This document shows positions 44,012-52,804 of a stretch of DNA of 53,207 nucleotides, one piece after another. Each line of letters starts with the position of its first letter. Position 1 is the first letter of the stretch. Both the position numbers and the translations under genes were made by a program. Under the pieces are notes generated by a model. The model was not told where the DNA came from and ran no database searches. It saw only the letters and a program-made list of their open reading frames with translations. Source of the stretch: Nitrospirota bacterium (lineage in GTDB: Bacteria > Nitrospirota > UBA9217); contig DATIZR010000063.1 in NCBI GenBank assembly GCA_035516965.1, forward strand, positions 1-53,207, written 5' to 3'.

Positions 44012-45031
44012 CTACAGCAGTTTCTCCTGCCGCGAGGCCGGTCTGCTCCTGCCGAAATATTCGTAGGCGAGGCGCGTTGCCTGCCTGCCCCGCGGAGTCC
44101 GGTCCAGGAACCCTTCCTGGATGAGGTACGGTTCGTACACGTCCTCGAGCGTGTCCTTCTCCTCGCTGAGCGCTGCAGCGAGCGTCTCGAGTCCCACGGG
44201 CCCGCCGTCGAACTTGTCTATGATCAGGAGCAGCAGCCTGCGGTCCATCTCATCGAAGCCCCGCTCATCCACTTCGAGCCGCTGCATCGCGGACGAGACG
44301 ATGTCCCCCGTTACTTTTCCGTCTCCCCTGACCTGGGCGAAGTCCCGCACGCGGCGGAGCAGCCGGTTGACGATCCTCGGCGTGCCCCGTGAACGCCGCG
44401 CGATCTCCACGGCAGCGGCGGGCTCGATCGACGTCTCGAGCAGGCGCGCCGAGCGGAGTACGATCGTCTTGAGCTCGTCCGGGGAATAGAAGTTCAGCCG
44501 GTCGATGACGCCGAACCGGTCCCGGAGCGGCGAGGTCAGGAGCCCGGTCCTCGTCGTCGCGCCGACGAGCGTGAACCTCGGCAGGTCGAGCTTGATGGAG
44601 CGGGCGCCCGGTCCCTGTCCGATGATGATATCGAGCTGAAAGTCCTCCATGGCCGGGTACAGGACCTCTTCCACGACGCGGTTCAGCCGGTGGATCTCGT
44701 CGATGAACAGGACGTCGTGCGGCTGAAGGTTCGTCAGGATCGCGGCAAGGTCGCCGGCCCGCTCCAGCACCGGACCGGAAGTGCTCTTGATGCCCACGCC
44801 CAGCTCGTGGGCGATGATGTTCGCCAGCGTGGTCTTGCCGAGCCCCGGCGGCCCGCAGAACAGCACGTGATCGAGCTCCTCGCCCCTGCCCTTCGCGGCC
44901 TTGATGAAGACGTGCAGGTTTTCCTTGATCCGGTCCTGCCCCACGAAATCCTCGAAGCGGACCGGCCTCAGGCTCCGTTCGATCTGGACATCGTCGTCGT
45001 TCTGCTCGGGTTCTATGATCCTCTTGGACAA
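44012..45031 (-). CDS. ruvB: Holliday junction branch migration helicase RuvB
   Basis: 339 residues from TTG 45031 (TTG TCC AAG AGG ATC), preceded by TGAGG at 5-6 bases. RuvB normally starts right here ([20 protein letters not shown]), and 339 residues fits the family. The frame continues open without a stop to past 45262 into the GxxExxY fragment, so a longer gene model would be wrong. Walker [19 protein letters not shown], Walker [21 protein letters not shown], sensor [18 protein letters not shown] and the winged helix [18 protein letters not shown] are intact. It works with RuvA and RuvC, encoded upstream. Confidence 0.95.
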   Translation of the reverse strand: MSKRIIEPEQNDDDVQIERSLRPVRFEDFVGQDRIKENLHVFIKAAKGRGEELDHVLFCGPPGLGKTTLANIIAHELGVGIKSTSGPVLERAGDLAAILTNLQPHDVLFIDEIHRLNRVVEEVLYPAMEDFQLDIIIGQGPGARSIKLDLPRFTLVGATTRTGLLTSPLRDRFGVIDRLNFYSPDELKTIVLRSARLLETSIEPAAAVEIARRSRGTPRIVNRLLRRVRDFAQVRGDGKVTGDIVSSAMQRLEVDERGFDEMDRRLLLLIIDKFDGGPVGLETLAAALSEEKDTLEDVYEPYLIQEGFLDRTPRGRQATRLAYEYFGRSRPASRQEKLL

Positions 45032-45068
45032 TGCGAACCTCAGGCTTGAGAAAAACAGAAGCGCATAA

Positions 45069-45277
45069 CCGCAGAGGGCAGAGAAATTCTTAGCCTCTCC
45101 GACTGATAAACCGTTAGCGATCCTCTTTATTCCCTCTTCCAAATGAACTACATTAAAATTTATCCGGAGTCCGAGCGTCTCGCGGCTCAACTTCAAGGAG
45201 GAAAGAATCTGTGTTTCATGAATTGGTAATATTTTTTCAGCTTCTTGTATGCCTGATTTTCTCTGCGCCCTCTGCGG
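45069..45277 (-). mobile_element. Small inverted-repeat element carrying a 3' fragment of a GxxExxY gene
   Basis: CCGCAGAGGGCAGAGAAAT (45069-45087) and ATTTTCTCTGCGCCCTCTGC plus GG (45256-45277) are inverted copies differing by a 2-base gap and a single-base difference. Between them, minus strand, frame shared with ruv[21 protein letters not shown] then [20 protein letters not shown] and RIANGLS. This is the C-terminal text of GxxExxY family proteins (LPVHEAQLL..LKLSG..LGLLINFNV..LKDGIKR). The N-terminal GxxExxY motif is absent. It separates ruvA from ruvB by 296 bases where most operons have few. The function of GxxExxY proteins is unknown. Confidence 0.65.
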
Positions 45278-45327
45278 TCATCTTTATCCGTTCTCTTGGC
45301 GGGCCGGATCATGTTCGTCGCCCGTTC

Positions 45328-45918
45328 TCACCGCTTAACCAGGATTGAAAGTGTATCCCTGATCAGCTGCTCCAGCGTCATACCGGGTCTTCCCTCCCGG
45401 ACCTTCCTGACGGCGTCTTCCGCCTGTGACCGTTTATAACCAAGGTTTACCAGCGCCGAGACCACATCCTCCTGGCCAAGGGCAGACGGAGCCGCCCCGG
45501 GGACGTCCATCGACAAGCGCGCGATTTTGTCTTTCAGCTCCAGGACCATCCGCGCCGCCGTCTTCCTGCCGATACCCGGTATCGCGCAGAGTTTCGAGTC
45601 GTCGGAGGACTGCAGGGCGCCGCACAGCTCGTTTACGGGCAGACTGGACAGGACGGCGAGCGCCAGCTTCGGTCCGATGCCGGAGACGCTCATGAGCAGC
45701 AGGAACATGTCCTTTTCGGACGGGGTGAGAAAACCGAAAAGAGAAAGAGCGTCCTCGCGCAGATGGGTGTGGATATGCAGGGTGACTTCCCCTCCCGGCT
45801 CGGGGACGCCGTAAAGCGTGGACAGCGGGACCTGCACCTGGTAGCCGACACCGGAAACATCGACAATGAGATAGTCGGCTGCCTTCCGCTTCAGCGTGCC
45901 CGTGATCAGTGCGATCAT
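45328..45918 (-). CDS. ruvA: Holliday junction DNA-binding protein RuvA
   Basis: 196 residues from ATG 45918 (MIALITGTLKRKAADYLIVD). The N-terminal OB fold is followed by two helix-hairpin-helix motifs (VSGIGPKLALAVLSSLP; IPGIGRKTAARMVLEL) and a C-terminal domain (SALVNLGYKRSQAEDAVRKV) that contacts RuvB. It binds four-way DNA junctions as a tetramer. One base separates it from ruvC. Confidence 0.95.
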   Translation of the reverse strand: MIALITGTLKRKAADYLIVDVSGVGYQVQVPLSTLYGVPEPGGEVTLHIHTHLREDALSLFGFLTPSEKDMFLLLMSVSGIGPKLALAVLSSLPVNELCGALQSSDDSKLCAIPGIGRKTAARMVLELKDKIARLSMDVPGAAPSALGQEDVVSALVNLGYKRSQAEDAVRKVREGRPGMTLEQLIRDTLSILVKR

Positions 45919-45919
45919 C

Positions 45920-46483
45920 TTATCCCGCCTGGGTCCTGCGGCCGGCTCCGCTTCTGGGCGAGCCGGCACGCGCCGGTTGGCGCAGCAGGGGGGAGTTCTT
46001 GAGGATCTCTTTCAACCGGGAGGAGTGGATGTGGCAAATGGCGGCGGCAAGAGCATCGGCTGCGTCAGCGGGGTGAGGGACCTTCGGCAGGTCCAGCAGC
46101 GTCTTGACCATGATCTGCACCTGCTTCTTTTCCGCCTTCCCGTTCCCCACGACCGCCTGCTTCACCTCGAGCGGCGCGTACTCGAACACCGGCAGCCCGG
46201 CGTTCATCGCCGCCAGGATTGCGACCCCGCGCGCATGTCCGAGTTTGAGCGCTGACTGCATGTTCTTCGAAACGAACAGGTCCTCGACAACAACGACATG
46301 GGGACGGTACTTCTCGATGATCTTCTCCAGCTCCTCGTAGATCTTCTTGAGTCGCTTCGGGAACGGCTGCTTGGCCGACGGGCTGATGCCGCCCGACGCA
46401 ACGTAGAACAGCTTGTGGTCCTCTTCCGCAACGATGCCGTACCCGCTCGTAAGCGTCCCCGGATCAACCCCCAGCACCCGCAT
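45920..46483 (-). CDS. ruvC: Holliday junction resolvase RuvC
   Basis: 187 residues. The catalytic acids are Asp7 in VLGVDPGTLTSGYG, Glu in VVVVEDLFVSKNMQSALKLG, and two Asp in PADAADALAAAICH. It cuts Holliday junctions delivered by RuvAB. The last 25 residues are basic and Pro-rich, beyond the usual end. It heads ruvC-ruvA-ruvB. Confidence 0.95.
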   Translation of the reverse strand: MRVLGVDPGTLTSGYGIVAEEDHKLFYVASGGISPSAKQPFPKRLKKIYEELEKIIEKYRPHVVVVEDLFVSKNMQSALKLGHARGVAILAAMNAGLPVFEYAPLEVKQAVVGNGKAEKKQVQIMVKTLLDLPKVPHPADAADALAAAICHIHSSRLKEILKNSPLLRQPARAGSPRSGAGRRTQAG

Positions 46484-46592
46484 ATGATACCTCCCCGTGA
46501 ACCTGAAAGCATTGTAAAATTCAAATTGCAGGATGAAAATGGAACAATTTCGGGCGTTGTATCCCTGGCAAGTTGCAAAATAACTCTCGAAA

Positions 46593-46632
46593 TGTCATTG
46601 CGAGGAGTGTTCTTCGCGACGCGGCAATCTCG
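46593..46632. repeat. Dispersed CATTGCGAGG...GCAATCTCG extragenic repeat
   Basis: TGTCATTGCGAGGAGTGTTC followed by TTCGCGACGCGGCAATCTCG. The core ATTGC..GCAAT is an imperfect palindrome. Units of the form GTCATTGCGAGCG..GAAGCAATCTC are common REP-like repeats in many bacterial genomes. It lies in the spacer between yebC and ruvC (46484-46741), which holds no gene. Confidence 0.6.
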
Positions 46633-46741
46633 AAGTTACTGACCCTGAAAACCGGGCTTGTTTCGCTTGCGAAGACGGTAAAAGACCTTTTCAGCGGCCT
46701 GCCACGTCTGCGTTCTGCATCCGGCAAGCAAATGCCTGCGG

Positions 46742-47485
46742 CTACACCGCGCTCATGATCTCCTCGGGGATATCGAAGTTCGCATAGACATTCTGGACAT
46801 CGTCGTTGTCCTCAAGCGTTTCCACGAGGCGCATCATCTGCTGCGCTTCCTTGCCCTCAAGCTTGACATAGGTCTGCGGGATCATGGTGACCTCGGCCGC
46901 GTCCGGCGTCACGCCGGCATCCTCCAGCGCTTTTTTCACCTTTTCGAAATCGTTCGGCGGCGTGGTGACCACAAAATTATCGTCCTCGGTCTGCATGTCC
47001 TCGGCGCCCGCGTCCAGTGCCAGCGTCATGAGCTTGTCCTCATCGATCCTGGCGCTGTTCACGACGATGTACCCCTTTTTGTGGAACATCCACGAGACGC
47101 ACCCGGCTTCGCCCATGTTGCCGCCAGCCTTGCTGAAGATGTTCCGTATCTCCGAAACGGTGCGGTTCCTGTTGTCCGTCAGAACCTCGACGATGACCGC
47201 CACGCCGCCCGGCCCGTATCCCTCGTACATGATCTCCTCGTAGGAGACGCCCGGAAGTTCTCCGGTCCCCTTCTGGATCGCACGCTTGATGTTCTCGGCC
47301 GGCATGCTGACGCCCTTGGCCTTCGCAACCGCCGTCCTGAGCCGGGGATTTCCGGACTGGTCGCCGCCGCCAAGCTTCGCGGCCACGGTGATCTCCTTCG
47401 TGATCTTCGTAAAGATCTTTCCGCGCTTCGCATCGGTCGCCGCTTTCTTGTGCTTTGTTGTCGCCCACTTGGAATGGCCTGACAT
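46742..47485 (-). CDS. yebC: YebC/PmpR-family (TACO1-like) regulatory protein
   Basis: 247 residues. The N-terminal signature [20 protein letters not shown], followed by [10 protein letters not shown], is exact. [20 protein letters not shown] and [20 protein letters not shown] follow. Members were described as transcription regulators and, more recently, as translation factors relieving stalls at proline runs. It often precedes ruvC, as here on the same strand. Confidence 0.95.
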   Translation of the reverse strand: MSGHSKWATTKHKKAATDAKRGKIFTKITKEITVAAKLGGGDQSGNPRLRTAVAKAKGVSMPAENIKRAIQKGTGELPGVSYEEIMYEGYGPGGVAVIVEVLTDNRNRTVSEIRNIFSKAGGNMGEAGCVSWMFHKKGYIVVNSARIDEDKLMTLALDAGAEDMQTEDDNFVVTTPPNDFEKVKKALEDAGVTPDAAEVTMIPQTYVKLEGKEAQQMMRLVETLEDNDDVQNVYANFDIPEEIMSAV

Positions 47486-47503
47486 GGAACCTCCTCATAC
47501 ACG

Positions 47504-47572
47504 GTAAATTGAAGATTGGAAATTGGAAAACGAAAAAATGTTACCGCCGTCACGTGTCGCTCTTCAATTTAC
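47504..47572. repeat. 12-bp perfect inverted repeat in the yebC upstream spacer
   Basis: GTAAATTGAAGA (47504-47515) and TCTTCAATTTAC (47561-47572), 45 bases apart, in an AT-rich spacer between the PIN-TRAM gene and yebC. No T-run follows. It looks like another small extragenic element. Confidence 0.5.
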
Positions 47573-47609
47573 ATTTTGAAATTTCGAATCCGGCGTTCCT
47601 CGAATGCCG

Positions 47610-48629
47610 CTATCTCTCCGCCGGCTGCAGGTCGTGCTCGATGTCTTCCCTGAGCCTGGTGAAGATCATTCTGCCCGCCGCGGTCTGCAGCACGCTCGTT
47701 ACGGCCACATCCACGTTCTTGTTAATGAAGCGGCGCCCGTTCTCCACGACGATCATCGTGCCATCGTCCAGGTACGCCACGCCCTGCCCCGGCTCCTTGC
47801 CTTCCTTCAACACGAACACCCGCATGCTTTCTCCCGGAAGAGCCACGGGCTTCACGGCATTGGACAGGTCGTTGATGTTCAGTACCTTGACGCCCTGCAG
47901 CTCCGCCACCTTGTTCAGGTTGAAGTCGTTCGTGATGACCTTGGCGCCCAGTTTCTTGGCCAGGGCGATGAGCTTGCTGTCCACGTCGCGGATCTTGGGA
48001 AAGTCCTCCTCGGTGATGCGGACCTCCATGTGACTCATCTTCTGGATCCGGTGCAGGATATCCAGGCCCCGCCTGCCCCGTGCCCGCTTGAGTGAATCGG
48101 AGGAATCGGCGATGTGCTGCAGCTCATGGAGAATGAACTGGGGGATAAGGATCGTGCCGTCCAGGAATTCCGTCTCGCACACGTCGGCGATCCTGCCGTC
48201 GATGATCACGCTCGTATCCATGATCTTGATGTTCTCATCGGCGCCGCCCCGGAACAGCTTCTTGATGTTGATGGGATTGAACTTCTCACCCTCCCGGATC
48301 CCGATCATAACGCCGATGTAGCCGAAGAAGCCGTTCATGAGCAGCAGGATGAAGTTCACAATGCTCCGCTCGAGGGGGACCAGCTTGAGCGGCGCCGCGA
48401 TGATGTTCGCCGACATGAGACCGAGAATGAAGCCGAGGATACCGCCGACAATGACCTTCAGGGAAACCCGTCTGAACAGGAACTCCGTCAGAATGATGAG
48501 GACCGCTACGCCGAAACCGATGGCCATTCCTTCTGTTTTGCTCACCTGATCGTAGAGCTGCGTCGACACGTAGTATCCGAGCAGGGTGCTTAAAAAAATG
48601 AACAGGAATCGAATAAGGACAAGTCCCAT
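47610..48629 (-). CDS. PIN-TRAM domain membrane protein (YacL-like)
   Basis: 339 residues from ATG 48629, with a near-perfect AAGGAGG (48638-48644) 8 bases upstream; the GTG at 48638 is part of that site and is not the start. Four membrane helices (about 1-110), a PIN nuclease domain (KIMDTSVIIDGRIADVCETE, LDGTILIPQFILHELQHIAD, DVDSKLIALAKKLGAKVITN) with the conserved acidic residues, and a C-terminal TRAM domain (GQGVAYLDDGTMIVVENGRR). YacL-type proteins are suspected membrane-bound ribonucleases. The gene lies 95 bases after degP. Confidence 0.9.
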   Translation of the reverse strand: MGLVLIRFLFIFLSTLLGYYVSTQLYDQVSKTEGMAIGFGVAVLIILTEFLFRRVSLKVIVGGILGFILGLMSANIIAAPLKLVPLERSIVNFILLLMNGFFGYIGVMIGIREGEKFNPINIKKLFRGGADENIKIMDTSVIIDGRIADVCETEFLDGTILIPQFILHELQHIADSSDSLKRARGRRGLDILHRIQKMSHMEVRITEEDFPKIRDVDSKLIALAKKLGAKVITNDFNLNKVAELQGVKVLNINDLSNAVKPVALPGESMRVFVLKEGKEPGQGVAYLDDGTMIVVENGRRFINKNVDVAVTSVLQTAAGRMIFTRLREDIEHDLQPAER

Positions 48630-48724
48630 AATTGTCACCTCCTTCTGATGAAAAAATGAAGAATGAATAAACTGCCATGAATTGCCGATGAACCGCCTCA
48701 GGGGAACGGGCGCGCCGGCGGCTG

Positions 48725-50224
48725 TTATTCCGGCTTGACCGTAACGAACAGGTCTTCACCCTTCCTGCGGATGAGAAGAAGCACCCTTTCTTTCGTGCGT
48801 ATCTTGGCGACAGCCTGTTTGTAGTCTTCCAGCGTCGTTGTGCTCTTCTGGTTGACCTGAAGGATGATGTCTCCGGGCCTGACGCCCGCCTCGTACACCC
48901 TGCTGTCGGGGTCGACCTTGACGGCGACGACACCTTTTTCCTGTTCATCAATGCCGAGCCTGCGGGCGATATCCGGCGTCAGCTCGCGGACCGCGAGGCC
49001 GGTGAGCGCTCTGTTCTCCTCTTCCTGGCCCTGCCCTTCCGTGCCCCCGCGGGCGCCCGCCTCGGCCAGTTTCTTGGGCAGCTCCGCGATAAGCACTTCG
49101 GTCTCGATCTCCTTTTTCTGGCGGAGGAGCTTGACCTTCACCTTCGTACCGATGGGCGTCTGGGAGACCATGTTCCGGAGATGGCCGGTGTCCTCGACGG
49201 TCTTGCCGTTATACTCCAGGATCACGTCGCCCTGCTTGATGCCGGACTTTTCGGCCGGGCTTCCCTTCATGACCGTGCTCACGAGCGCGCCCTTCAGGTC
49301 CCTGACGCCGAACTCCTCGGCCAGGTCCGATGTCACCTCCTGGATGCTCACGCCGAGCCACCCGCGCACCACCTTCTGGTACTTCACGAGGCTGTCCATA
49401 ACCTGGCGCGCCATGCTGCTCGGAACCGCGAAGCCGATCCCCTGGTACCCGCCCGTCCGGGAAAGGATCGCTGTGTTGATGCCGATCAGTTCGCCCCGCG
49501 CGTTGATGAGCGCCCCGCCCGAATTGCCCGGGTTTATGGCGGCGTCGGTCTGGATGAAGTCTTCGTAATCGGCGATGCCCACGTTGGCCCGGCCGACGGC
49601 GCCGATAACGCCCATGGTCACGGTCTGGTTCAGCCCGAAGGGGTTGCCGATGGCGAACACGATTTCACCCACCTTCAGCTTGTTCGAGTCCCCCCAGGGA
49701 AGCGCGGTCAGCCCTTTTGCATCGATCTTGATGACGGCGATGTCGGTCTTGGGGTCTGCGCCGATGAGCTTCGCCTTGTAATCCCGCTTGTTCGAGAGCA
49801 GGACCTTGATCTCCTGGGCCTTTTCAATGACGTGGTTGTTCGTCACGATGTAGCCGTCCTCGGACACGATCACGCCGGACCCCAGGCTCTGCTCCTTGTG
49901 CTCCTTCGGAACGTTCGGGTGCGGGAGCTGGTCGCCGAAGAACCGCCTGAAGAAGGGATCATCAAAAAGATCGAAGGGGACCTCGTCCCGGGACTTGATC
50001 ACGCGCGTCGTCGAGATGTTCACAACCGATGGCGTCGCCACGGCAGCGACCTCGGACTGCGCGTCGCTCAACTGGGTCAGAATCTCGACGGACCGCGGGG
50101 ACACCTGGCTCCTGGCCGGGACCGGAGTGATCACGCCGAGGTGGGACGACAGCACAAGGCCGACGAACACACCGATCGCAAGGATGAACGCGGCAGACAG
50201 ATAGTAAGACTTTTTCGTGCGCAT
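48725..50224 (-). CDS. degP: Periplasmic serine protease Do (DegP/HtrA)
   Basis: 499 residues from ATG 50224 (MRTKKSYYLSAAFILAIGVF), one N-terminal helix that may be a signal or anchor. The catalytic triad is His of GYIVTNNHVIE, Asp of KTDIAVIKID and Ser of INPGNSGGALIN. Two PDZ domains follow (GWLGVSIQEVTSDLAEEFGV and VRELTPDIARRLGIDEQEKG). It degrades or refolds damaged envelope proteins. A candidate promoter lies at 50297-50326. It is divergent from bioA. Confidence 0.95.
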   Translation of the reverse strand: MRTKKSYYLSAAFILAIGVFVGLVLSSHLGVITPVPARSQVSPRSVEILTQLSDAQSEVAAVATPSVVNISTTRVIKSRDEVPFDLFDDPFFRRFFGDQLPHPNVPKEHKEQSLGSGVIVSEDGYIVTNNHVIEKAQEIKVLLSNKRDYKAKLIGADPKTDIAVIKIDAKGLTALPWGDSNKLKVGEIVFAIGNPFGLNQTVTMGVIGAVGRANVGIADYEDFIQTDAAINPGNSGGALINARGELIGINTAILSRTGGYQGIGFAVPSSMARQVMDSLVKYQKVVRGWLGVSIQEVTSDLAEEFGVRDLKGALVSTVMKGSPAEKSGIKQGDVILEYNGKTVEDTGHLRNMVSQTPIGTKVKVKLLRQKKEIETEVLIAELPKKLAEAGARGGTEGQGQEEENRALTGLAVRELTPDIARRLGIDEQEKGVVAVKVDPDSRVYEAGVRPGDIILQVNQKSTTTLEDYKQAVAKIRTKERVLLLIRRKGEDLFVTVKPE

Positions 50225-50296
50225 GAGAAGAACGACCTCCTGAATCACTCCTGGGGACGTGCGATAACGCGTCTTTTATTGAATGAAGCAAAGGGT

Positions 50297-50326
50297 ATTC
50301 TACCAGAAGCTCATCAGGCTTTTCAA
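50297..50326 (-). promoter_or_regulatory. Candidate promoter for degP
   Basis: On the minus strand TTGAAA (50321-50326), 18 bases, TAGAAT (50297-50302), about 72 bases before the degP ATG. Back to back with the bioA promoter. Confidence 0.5.
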
Positions 50327-50339
50327 GCCCTTTTTATTA

Positions 50340-50367
50340 TTGACAAAAACAGGTCATCTCCTATAAT
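50340..50367 (+). promoter_or_regulatory. Consensus sigma-70-type promoter for bioA
   Basis: TTGACA (50340-50345), 16 bases, TATAAT (50362-50367): both boxes match consensus exactly. The start would be near 50374, about 40 bases before the bioA GTG. No BirA-type palindrome was recognised over it. Confidence 0.85.
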
Positions 50368-50414
50368 GAAAACCTGGCTTCAACGAATCCCGCATATGAT
50401 ATCGGAGAACTTCT

Positions 50415-51812
50415 GTGCCGTACGACCGGGCAAAGCAGCGATCGCCTCATCTCGACCTGGAACGATTGGACAAGCAATATATCTGGCATCCCTTTACACA
50501 GATGCGGGACTGGGAGCGGGAATCCCCGGTCATCATCGAGCGCGGCAAAGGTAGCATGCTCGAAGACATCCACGGCAAGCGGTACATCGACGGCGTGTCG
50601 TCGCTCTGGGTCACGGTGCACGGACACCGGAAAAAAGAGATCGACCTGGCCGTTTCGCGCCAGCTCGGGAAGATCGCCCATTCGACCCTGCTCGGCCTGT
50701 CCAACGTGCCGGCGGTCCTGCTCGCGGAACAGCTCGTGAAGGCAGCACCGAAGGGCCTGACCAGGGTCTTTTATTCCGACAGCGGCTCCACGTCCGTTGA
50801 GATCGCCCTCAAGATCGCGTTCCAGTACTGGCAGCAGAAGGGCTCCCGTTCTGCTGCAAGGACCCGCTTCATTTCTCTGAAAGAAGCCTATCACGGCGAC
50901 ACGATCGGGTCCGTGAGCGTGGGGGGCATTGACCTCTTTCACCAGATATACAAACCTCTGCTCTTTTCCTCGTACAAGATAGATTCGCCGTACTGCTACC
51001 GGTGCCCCCTCGGGAAAAGGCATCCGGCATGCGGACTCGCCTGTGCAAGGAAGGCGGAACAGGTGATCCGGAGACACCACCGTGAAACAGCGGCGCTGGT
51101 GATCGAGCCGCTGGTGCAGGGGGCTGCCGGCATGCTGATGCAGCCGCAGGGTTACCTGCAGAAGATACGGGAGCTCTGCACGAGATACAACATCCTGATG
51201 ATCGCCGACGAGGTTGCGACAGGCTTCGGCAGGACGGGGACGTTGTTCGCCTGCGAGCAGGAGGGCGTGCGGCCGGACATCCTGTGCACGGCCAAGGGCA
51301 TAACGGGCGGCTACCTGCCCTTGGCGGCGACCTTGACGACCGACGAGATCTACCGCGGTTTTCTCGGAGAGTACCGGGAGCTGAGGACCTTCTTTCACGG
51401 GCACACGTACACGGGCAACCCCCTCGCCTGTGCGGCCGCCATTGCGAACCTGGAGCTCTTCAGGAAGGAGAATACCCTGAGGAAGCTGCAGCCCAAGATC
51501 AGGCTCCTGTCCCAAGAACTGGAAAAGTTCAAAGAGCTTGCGCATGTTGGCGAGGTGAGGCAGAAGGGATTCATGGTCGGCATCGAGCTCGTGCGCGACA
51601 AACGAACGCGGGAGCCCTATGCGCTGGAAGAGAAGATCGGGGCCCGGGTGATCCTGGAGTGCCGCAGCCGCGGCCTGATCGTCCGGCCGCTCGGAAGCGT
51701 CATCGTGCTCATGCCGCCGCTGTCGATCACGGTCCGGGAGCTGAGGCGGATGGTCCAGATAGTCTACAAGGCAATCGGGAAGGTGACGGGAACGAAGCCC
51801 CCGCCGTCTTAA
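50415..51812 (+). CDS. bioA: Adenosylmethionine-8-amino-7-oxononanoate aminotransferase
   Basis: 465 residues from GTG 50415, with GGAG at 50404-50407. It converts KAPA to DAPA in biotin synthesis using SAM as amino donor. Key text: YIWHPFTQMRDWERESPVII, FYSDSGSTSVEIALKIAFQY, MIADEVATGFGRTGTLFACE, the PLP Lys in CTAKGITGGYLPLAATL, and HGHTYTGNPLACAAA. An insert with four Cys (SPYCYRCPLGKRHPACGLAC) near residue 195 is seen in some BioA branches and could bind metal. No other bio gene is in the window. Its TAA shares the TTAA at 51809-51812 with the converging gene. Confidence 0.95.
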   Translation: MPYDRAKQRSPHLDLERLDKQYIWHPFTQMRDWERESPVIIERGKGSMLEDIHGKRYIDGVSSLWVTVHGHRKKEIDLAVSRQLGKIAHSTLLGLSNVPAVLLAEQLVKAAPKGLTRVFYSDSGSTSVEIALKIAFQYWQQKGSRSAARTRFISLKEAYHGDTIGSVSVGGIDLFHQIYKPLLFSSYKIDSPYCYRCPLGKRHPACGLACARKAEQVIRRHHRETAALVIEPLVQGAAGMLMQPQGYLQKIRELCTRYNILMIADEVATGFGRTGTLFACEQEGVRPDILCTAKGITGGYLPLAATLTTDEIYRGFLGEYRELRTFFHGHTYTGNPLACAAAIANLELFRKENTLRKLQPKIRLLSQELEKFKELAHVGEVRQKGFMVGIELVRDKRTREPYALEEKIGARVILECRSRGLIVRPLGSVIVLMPPLSITVRELRRMVQIVYKAIGKVTGTKPPPS

Positions 51813-52450
51813 TGATTTTTTTCTTCAGCTTCTCGCGTTGCTGATCCCTGCGCTTGCTGTGCCTGTTGTGACTGCTCGAACACGGCATCTAGCGTTTTGA
51901 TCGCCTGTGCCGCCTTCCTTCCCTTCTCCTCGGATCGATGCTGCGCCTCTTCGATTGCCTGCTTCGTCATGTGAAATACCGTCACCATGTCTTCCGCATG
52001 GGCGAAGACGAGATAAAGGGACAGTATGACGATAAGGGACCCGCGAACAATGGACAGGACCTTTTTGTCATCCCGCACTGACACCAGTCTGCTGACGACA
52101 ATGAAAACGAGGATTGCACCGAGCACGACCGATACCGACTTCAGTATTCGCACGCTGAGCGGACGCGGAGGTTCCTCGGGCGGTTTTGCCGTTTTCTCCA
52201 CCAACAGGGGTAGTTCACTGGGCCTCTCGATCGTCACGGAACCGGACCGCTTTGCAGCGTCATCCTTTGAATCTCCGTCGATGATAACCGCCGCGGCCCG
52301 GTATTGTTCAGGAATGACCGTGAGATTATCAACGTACCAGGCAATGCCATTTTTATCGAAGTACCGATAGATGGCTGCATCCGCCGTACTGATGGCCACG
52401 GTTACCAGCACGCACTGAAAAACGACCAGCAACAAAACAGCCTTCTTCAT
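51809..52450 (-). CDS. DUF4124-like membrane protein
   Basis: 213 residues. Signal peptide (MKKAVLLLVVFQCVLVTVAI), then AAIYRYFDKNGIAWYVDNLT, the DUF4124 pattern (a short beta domain of envelope proteins). Two membrane helices (about 98-118 and 132-150) come next, and a C-terminal Gln/Ala/Glu-rich coil (QAIEEAQHRSEEKGRKAAQA). Function unknown. It converges on bioA with overlapping stop codons. Confidence 0.65.
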   Translation of the reverse strand: MKKAVLLLVVFQCVLVTVAISTADAAIYRYFDKNGIAWYVDNLTVIPEQYRAAAVIIDGDSKDDAAKRSGSVTIERPSELPLLVEKTAKPPEEPPRPLSVRILKSVSVVLGAILVFIVVSRLVSVRDDKKVLSIVRGSLIVILSLYLVFAHAEDMVTVFHMTKQAIEEAQHRSEEKGRKAAQAIKTLDAVFEQSQQAQQAQGSATREAEEKNH

Positions 52451-52804
52451 AACGCCTCCTTGCGAGCGTTCTCTTTTTGAAATATATCCTATTCGGGTTT
52501 ATGATGAAAATCGATGCTCATCATAGAGGACAAATACGGAGAATGTCAATAACGCTGATGGGGTATTTTCAGGGTATTGACAGCTGAATAATGAGCATCA
52601 TTCCGACGCCGGCATTCGCTTCAACCGCCTCCTGATAACGGCTGGAATGGAAACAAGCTGAATCCGCCAGCTCAGGGAATTGCCTTGCATTCTTGGACCT
52701 CTTCGTGCTACGTTGCCATGAACGATACAAAAGGTCATCAGCCGTCGCATCCCCGGTTGATGACTGCTCTCCGCCAGTTGTATTGACGGTCCCCGCATGT
52801 GAGA
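52451..52804. other. Spacer without a recognised gene
   Basis: 354 bases between the divergent DUF4124 and MFS genes. An 83-codon minus-strand frame (52569-52820) overlaps the MFS start and has no family text. No strong promoter pair was recognised. Confidence 0.45.

Noticed and set aside
44012-45196. 394-residue RuvB starting at TTG 45196
   Set aside because: The first 55 residues are GxxExxY and repeat sequence, not RuvB; TTG 45031 gives the normal length and has a ribosome site.
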